Part shown: positions 5,251-9,047 of the stretch, piece after piece
Numbering within the stretch: position 1 is the first letter of the stretch
How the letters are laid out: each line of letters begins with the position of its first letter
DNA from: UBA3263 sp964549975
Lineage (GTDB): Bacteria; Bacteroidota; Bacteroidia; Bacteroidales; Muribaculaceae
Direction of reading: 5' to 3'
Assembly: GCA_964549975.1 (NCBI GenBank)
Contig: CAZJWM010000085.1
Coordinates: 1-9,047 of the forward strand
DNA: 9,047 nucleotides
Made by a program: the position numbers and the translations under genes
The notes under the pieces: generated by a model
Told to the model about the DNA's origin: nothing
Database searches by the model: none
Seen by the model: only the letters and a program-made list of their open reading frames with translations

Positions 5251-7908
5251 TTAGCGAGAAAGATACATGTCTAATTGCGCGGGGTCCATCAACACTTGGC
5301 GCGGCTTGGAGCCGGAGGCAGAGCCAACCACCCCGGCGGCTTCGAGCTGGTCCATGAGTTTGCCGGCGCGGTTGTAGCCAATGGAGTAGCGGCGCTGGAG
5401 CGAGGATGTGCTGGCGCTGTTGCTTTGCACGATATATTGTGCGGCCTCTTCGAAGAGGGGGTCGCGGTCGTAGGCCGAGCCGGATTGGCCGCCCATGGCG
5501 GCGGAGTCGGCCGAGTCGGGCACAAATTCCGGGAGGATGTAGGCGTGGGCATAGCCGGGCTGATTGGCGATGCTTTCGCAGATGGCTTCCACTTCGGGGG
5601 TGTCGACGAAGGCACACTGCACGCGCTCGAGGTTGCCGTTGGTGGAGAAGAACATGTCGCCCTTGCCCACGAGCTGGTGGGCGCCGGTGCGGTCGAGGAT
5701 GGTCTTGGAGTCGACCATCTGGGCCACGCGGAAGGCTATGCGGCCGGGGAAGTTGGCCTTGATCAGGCCGGTGATGACGTTGGTCGACGGGCGCTGAGTG
5801 GCTATGATCACGTGGATGCCCACGGCGCGGGCTTTCTGCGCCAGGCGGCAGATGGGGGCCTCAACCTCCTTGCCGGCTTGCATGATGAGGTCGGCAAACT
5901 CGTCGACCACCACCACGATGTAGGGCATATAGCGGTGGCCCTTCTCGGGGTTGAGCACACGCTGCACGAATTTCTGATTGTATTCTTTGACGCCGCGACA
6001 TCCGGCCTTGCTCAGCAGCGAATAGCGATTGTCCATCTCCAGGCAGAGCGAATTGAGCGTGGCCACCACCTTGTTGGGGTCGGTGATCACGGCGTCTTCT
6101 TCGTCGGGGAGTTTGGCCAGATAGTGTTGCTCAAGCACGCGATAGAGGGAGAATTCCACCATCTTGGGGTCGACCAACACAAACTTCAGTTCGGCAGGGT
6201 GTTTCTTGTAGAGCAGCGAGGTGATGATGGCGTTGAGACCCACGGACTTACCTTGACCGGTGGCACCGGCCACCAGAAGGTGGGGCATCTTGGTCAGGTC
6301 GGCGATGAAGACTTCGTTGCTGATGGTGGCGCCCAGCGCCATGGGCAGCTCATATTTGCACTCCTGAAACTTCTTGGAGGCGATGATGGAACGCATGCTC
6401 ACCACCTGCGGCTCGTTGTTGGGCACCTCGATGCCCACGGTGCCCTTGCCGGGAATGGGGGCGATGATGCGAATGCCCATGGCCTTCAGCGCCAGCGCCA
6501 GGTCTTCTTCCACGCGCTTGATGGCGTTGATGCGTTGGCCCTCGGCGGGCACCACCTCAAAGAGCGTGATGGTGGGGCCCACGGTGGCCTTGATTGATGA
6601 GATTTCGATGTTAAACTGCTTGAGGGCAGCGATGATTCGCTCCTTGTTTTCCTCTTGCTCGCGAGCGTCGACGGTGACCTGCTTGGAGGCGTGCTCCTTG
6701 AGCAGGTCAATCGAAGGGAAACGATAGTGGCTCAGCTCGGCGGTGGGGTCAAAGGTGTCGCTCTGGATGGTTTCGGCCTCCTCAATGTTTTTGGCTTCGA
6801 CCACAAACTCCGTGGGCTCACCCGTGGCGGCTACGGGCGCGGGGGTGACGGAGGAGACAACGTGGCTGCTGCCGCTATGCTCCAGGGCACTGAGCTCGTC
6901 GGAGGCGGCATAGCCGGAGCCTTCGGCAGCGGCAGGTGCGGCAGGTGCGGCCTCGGCGGCAGCGCCGCCCACGGCTATAAATTCGTCATTTTCAGGCTCG
7001 TCGGCCTCGGGGCCGTCGGCATCCGCGGCCGGAGCATCGTCTTCGGGAGCTTCGGCGGAGTCGTCGCCCACGCGGGTTTGCTCCAAGGAGCGCTGCATCT
7101 GCTCAAGCTCCTGCTCCTTGCGGCGCTTGGCGTCGAGATTGCGCTGCTTGATGCTCTCCATTCGGCGGCGATAGCTCAGATAGAGCTTGGTCAACTCCGT
7201 GAGATAGAGAATCACCACACCCACCACCAGCGCCACGTTGAAGCATGCGGCACCAATCCACGAGGTGTAGTCGATGAGCAATTCGTTGACGCGTCGGCCA
7301 TGCTGTCCGCCCCACACTATGGGGCTGTCGCTCTGATAGGTGACCAGTCCGAGCACCACCGAGGTGACCACCGACAGGATCAAACACTTCAGCGTCATGG
7401 GCCAGAAGCGGAAATTCAGTCGGCCCACCAGCTTGGCGCCCAAAGCGCCCACGTAGAGAATCAACACAAAGGAGCCGATGCCCAAAGTGTCGGTGAGCAG
7501 CAGCTTGGCCAACATGGCGCCGATGACGCCGCCGATGTTTGTCACCTCGCGACCTTGCTCCACAATCTGCCCGGCCGAATTGTAGGCCACCTTGGCCTCA
7601 TCGGCTCCGGCATGGAGAAATGCGTGGCCCGTCACACAAAAGGCATACAGCGCCAGCAACATCAACACCACTCCGGCAAACAAGCGCAAGCGCTTGTCGA
7701 CGAAGCTGAACATCGGTTCGCTCTCGCGGCGCTGACGCACGGGCTTCGGCGCCGCGGGCTTTTTCTTCTTGTTCTCTTTTTGGCGAGTGGGCGCAGCCTG
7801 TTCGTCGGAGGTGGTGGCGGCCGGCTGCTTCTGAGAGCGCGGTTGGGTCACCACCTCGGGCTGCTGAGGGATGTCGTCGGGGGTATAGGGATTGTAATAA
7901 TCGGCCAT
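5251..7908 (-). CDS. ftsK: DNA translocase FtsK
   Basis: This 885-residue protein has the full FtsK layout. A cytoplasmic, proline- and lysine-rich N-terminus (1-65) leads to four or five membrane helices (about 73-95, 119-158, 168-188 and 209-236). A low-complexity linker of about 150 residues (245-390), rich in Ala, Asp and Glu, is followed by the alpha domain and the RecA-like motor. Walker A is GATGQGKSV (548-556, K554) and Walker B is VVVVDEFADL (655-664, D659, E660), followed by IIATQRPSTNVITG (691-704). The C-terminal gamma winged helix (about 805-870) includes LQRRYSIGYNRAGKLMDQLE, the region that reads KOPS-type sites and contacts XerD in other bacteria. FtsK acts at the septum, pumping DNA and activating Xer recombination. 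The linker is far shorter than in E. coli. No promoter is evident in the 47 bases upstream. Confidence 0.97.
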   Translation of the reverse strand: MADYYNPYTPDDIPQQPEVVTQPRSQKQPAATTSDEQAAPTRQKENKKKKPAAPKPVRQRRESEPMFSFVDKRLRLFAGVVLMLLALYAFCVTGHAFLHAGADEAKVAYNSAGQIVEQGREVTNIGGVIGAMLAKLLLTDTLGIGSFVLILYVGALGAKLVGRLNFRFWPMTLKCLILSVVTSVVLGLVTYQSDSPIVWGGQHGRRVNELLIDYTSWIGAACFNVALVVGVVILYLTELTKLYLSYRRRMESIKQRNLDAKRRKEQELEQMQRSLEQTRVGDDSAEAPEDDAPAADADGPEADEPENDEFIAVGGAAAEAAPAAPAAAEGSGYAASDELSALEHSGSSHVVSSVTPAPVAATGEPTEFVVEAKNIEEAETIQSDTFDPTAELSHYRFPSIDLLKEHASKQVTVDAREQEENKERIIAALKQFNIEISSIKATVGPTITLFEVVPAEGQRINAIKRVEEDLALALKAMGIRIIAPIPGKGTVGIEVPNNEPQVVSMRSIIASKKFQECKYELPMALGATISNEVFIADLTKMPHLLVAGATGQGKSVGLNAIITSLLYKKHPAELKFVLVDPKMVEFSLYRVLEQHYLAKLPDEEDAVITDPNKVVATLNSLCLEMDNRYSLLSKAGCRGVKEYNQKFVQRVLNPEKGHRYMPYIVVVVDEFADLIMQAGKEVEAPICRLAQKARAVGIHVIIATQRPSTNVITGLIKANFPGRIAFRVAQMVDSKTILDRTGAHQLVGKGDMFFSTNGNLERVQCAFVDTPEVEAICESIANQPGYAHAYILPEFVPDSADSAAMGGQSGSAYDRDPLFEEAAQYIVQSNSASTSSLQRRYSIGYNRAGKLMDQLEAAGVVGSASGSKPRQVLMDPAQLDMYLSR

Positions 7909-7955
7909 TGCTTTTCTTGTCGGGAAAGAGTTGAACGTGTGTGTGTTGAATCAGT

Positions 7956-8408
7956 TTATTTTTGGAAGGCGCGCGCCATGTCGCGCTTGTCATCGCGCTC
8001 GCGGATGGTTTGACGCTTGTCAAACTCCTTTTTGCCGCGGCCGATGCCGATGACCAGTTTCGCCAAACCGCGCTCGGAGATGAACATGCGCAGGGGCACG
8101 ATGGTGTTGCCCGGCTGCTGCGACTCCTTTTCCAGCTGGCGAATCTCCTTGCGGTTGAGCAGCAGCTTGCGGTCGCGACGCTCGGTGTGGTTGTTGTAGG
8201 TGCCATAGAAATATTCGGCGATATACATGTTTTTCACCCACACTTCGCCACGGTCTACGTAGCAAAACGTGTCCACCAGCGAAGCCTTGCCCAAACGTAT
8301 CGACTTGATTTCCGTGCCCGTGAGCACGATGCCGGCCGTAAACGTGTCGGAGATGGCATAGTCGAACGTGGCTCGACGATTCTTTATGTTGACTTCCTTG
8401 AGTTTCAT
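7956..8408 (-). CDS. smpB: SsrA-binding protein SmpB
   Basis: This 150-residue protein is typical SmpB throughout. The start KLKEVNIKNRRATFDYAISDTFTAGIVLTGTEIKSIRLGK matches the conserved OB-fold N-terminus (GTEIKS at 31-36). The central part has HTERRDRKLLLNRKEIRQL (74-92). The C-terminal tail GRGKKEFDKRQTIRERDDKR (123-142) is the basic segment that reaches into the mRNA channel. SmpB binds tmRNA and delivers it to ribosomes stalled on broken messages (trans-translation). Its ATG is only four bases after the stop of the upstream membrane-protein gene, so the two are surely co-transcribed. The tmRNA gene (ssrA) is not in this window. Identification is secure. Confidence 0.97.
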   Translation of the reverse strand: MKLKEVNIKNRRATFDYAISDTFTAGIVLTGTEIKSIRLGKASLVDTFCYVDRGEVWVKNMYIAEYFYGTYNNHTERRDRKLLLNRKEIRQLEKESQQPGNTIVPLRMFISERGLAKLVIGIGRGKKEFDKRQTIRERDDKRDMARAFQK

Positions 8409-8412
8409 TGAA

Positions 8413-8973
8413 TTATGCGGAGGGAATTATGCTTGCTTGCAGCCACTGCATCAGAAACACGGGCACCAACACGGCTGCAAAAGTCAGCACCACAAACTTC
8501 ATCATCTGCTGATCGGGCACGTTCATGAAACGCGCCCCGCGACACATCACCAGCCACACATACAGCGGCAAAAACTGCAGCAACGTCAGCTGCATGGGCA
8601 ACACGTTGGCCAACACGTTGATGCAACACATCATGGCCATGGTGTAGATCATAAACAGATGAACCGACTCCTCGGCTATCTTGCCGTTGGGCGAGAGCCT
8701 CGGCAGAACGCTCACCATCACAAACAGGCCCAGAAAATAGGCGATGAAATAGCTGAAAAACGTGGCTATCATGCGTATCACCACATCGCCCACGGCAATG
8801 GCCATAGGCTGATAAAGCGCCCAGACCACCACGCTCAGCGCCGACAGCGCCATCAGCGGCAACAGCCCGCACACAAACACACGCCGCGCACCGTCGGAGT
8901 GCTCGGCAACGTCTTCCCATCCCCTGGCCGGAGACAAGAGCAACTGTAGCATCAATTTGAGAAAGTGAAACAT
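8413..8973 (-). CDS. YIP1-family integral membrane protein
   Basis: This protein is 186 residues from the chosen start (MFHFLKLMLQLLLSPARGWEDVAE). That opening, with SPxxGWE just before the first membrane helix, is usual for bacterial YIP1-domain (PF04893) proteins. Five hydrophobic segments follow at about 31-52, 66-90, 102-121, 124-143 and 158-178. The function of bacterial YIP1 proteins is not established, so none is claimed. A longer frame could start at 9024 (17 extra residues), but a good Bacteroidota promoter lies inside that extension, so the 8973 ATG is preferred. This is the first gene of the operon that continues into smpB and ftsK. Family assignment rests on the N-terminal motif and the topology. 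Confidence 0.8.
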   Translation of the reverse strand: MFHFLKLMLQLLLSPARGWEDVAEHSDGARRVFVCGLLPLMALSALSVVVWALYQPMAIAVGDVVIRMIATFFSYFIAYFLGLFVMVSVLPRLSPNGKIAEESVHLFMIYTMAMMCCINVLANVLPMQLTLLQFLPLYVWLVMCRGARFMNVPDQQMMKFVVLTFAAVLVPVFLMQWLQASIIPSA

Positions 8974-8990
8974 ATCCGGATTTACATTTG

Positions 8991-9021
8991 CAAATTTACG
9001 GACTTTCCGCCACGAAAACAA
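8991..9021 (-). promoter_or_regulatory. Bacteroidota-type promoter for the YIP1-smpB-ftsK operon
   Basis: On the minus strand, TTG (9021-9019), a spacer of 20 bases and TAAATTTG (8998-8991) fit the consensus TTG-N19-21-TAnnTTTG. The expected transcription start is about 8984, leaving a short leader of some 11 bases before the ATG at 8973. A palindrome, ATTTGCAAAT (8986-8995), overlaps the -7 element. This is the only convincing promoter seen for the six tightly packed minus-strand genes. Motif prediction only. Confidence 0.65.
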
Positions 9022-9047
9022 CACCCCACCCCACTTTTTTCACCCCC

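Noticed and set aside
5275..8013. Two long plus-strand frames (440 and 452 codons) opposite ftsK
   Set aside because: Both are antisense to ftsK, whose domains and motifs are complete. Their composition is that of a codon-usage shadow.

Overview
The window looks like the chromosome of a GC-rich member of the Bacteroidales (Bacteroidota), possibly a gut lineage such as Muribaculaceae or a relative. Three things point there. No start codon has a recognisable Shine-Dalgarno sequence. Two promoters match the Bacteroidota form (TTG/TTTG, about 20 bases, TAnnTTTG). The proteins (a tandem OmpH/Skp pair, XerD ending in a HPR-type tail, a small RecD/Dda-like helicase, a LolA-like carrier, YIP1) have a Bacteroidota flavour. 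The family-level guess is inference.

Left edge, plus strand: the 3' end of one OmpH/Skp-type periplasmic chaperone gene, then a complete second copy with its own promoter, closed by a clear rho-independent terminator. In Bacteroidota such pairs usually follow bamA, which would lie off the left edge.

Positions 998-1136: an AT-rich intergenic region made almost wholly of short tandem repeats (7-, 14- and 9-base units) between the convergent skp and xerD genes.

Positions 1137-8973, minus strand: seven genes in one direction. In transcription order they are a YIP1-family membrane protein, smpB, ftsK, lolA, trxB, a RecD/Dda-like helicase and xerD. The first six are tightly packed (gaps of 4, 47, 19 and 17 bases, and one 4-base ATGA overlap). 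They look like one operon driven from a promoter at about 8991-9021. It mixes ribosome rescue (SmpB), chromosome segregation (FtsK), lipoprotein traffic (LolA), thiol redox (TrxB) and DNA repair or replication (helicase). XerD, the recombinase that FtsK activates in other bacteria, follows after a 278-base gap.

That gap (2043-2320) holds the most unusual structure here: a palindromic element (2060-2273) that can fold into seven consecutive hairpins. Its two outer arms are about 83% identical inverted copies. Several differences between the arms are paired, so the hairpin stems are kept while the sequence changes, and the loops stay identical. This is evidence of selection on structure, as expected of a REP/BIME-like element, a miniature mobile element or a structured RNA. 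The gap ends in the same AT-rich repeat composite seen after skp, in inverted orientation, and the helicase stop codon lies inside it.

The genes themselves are ordinary and intact. No tRNA, rRNA, CRISPR array or complete insertion sequence was seen.
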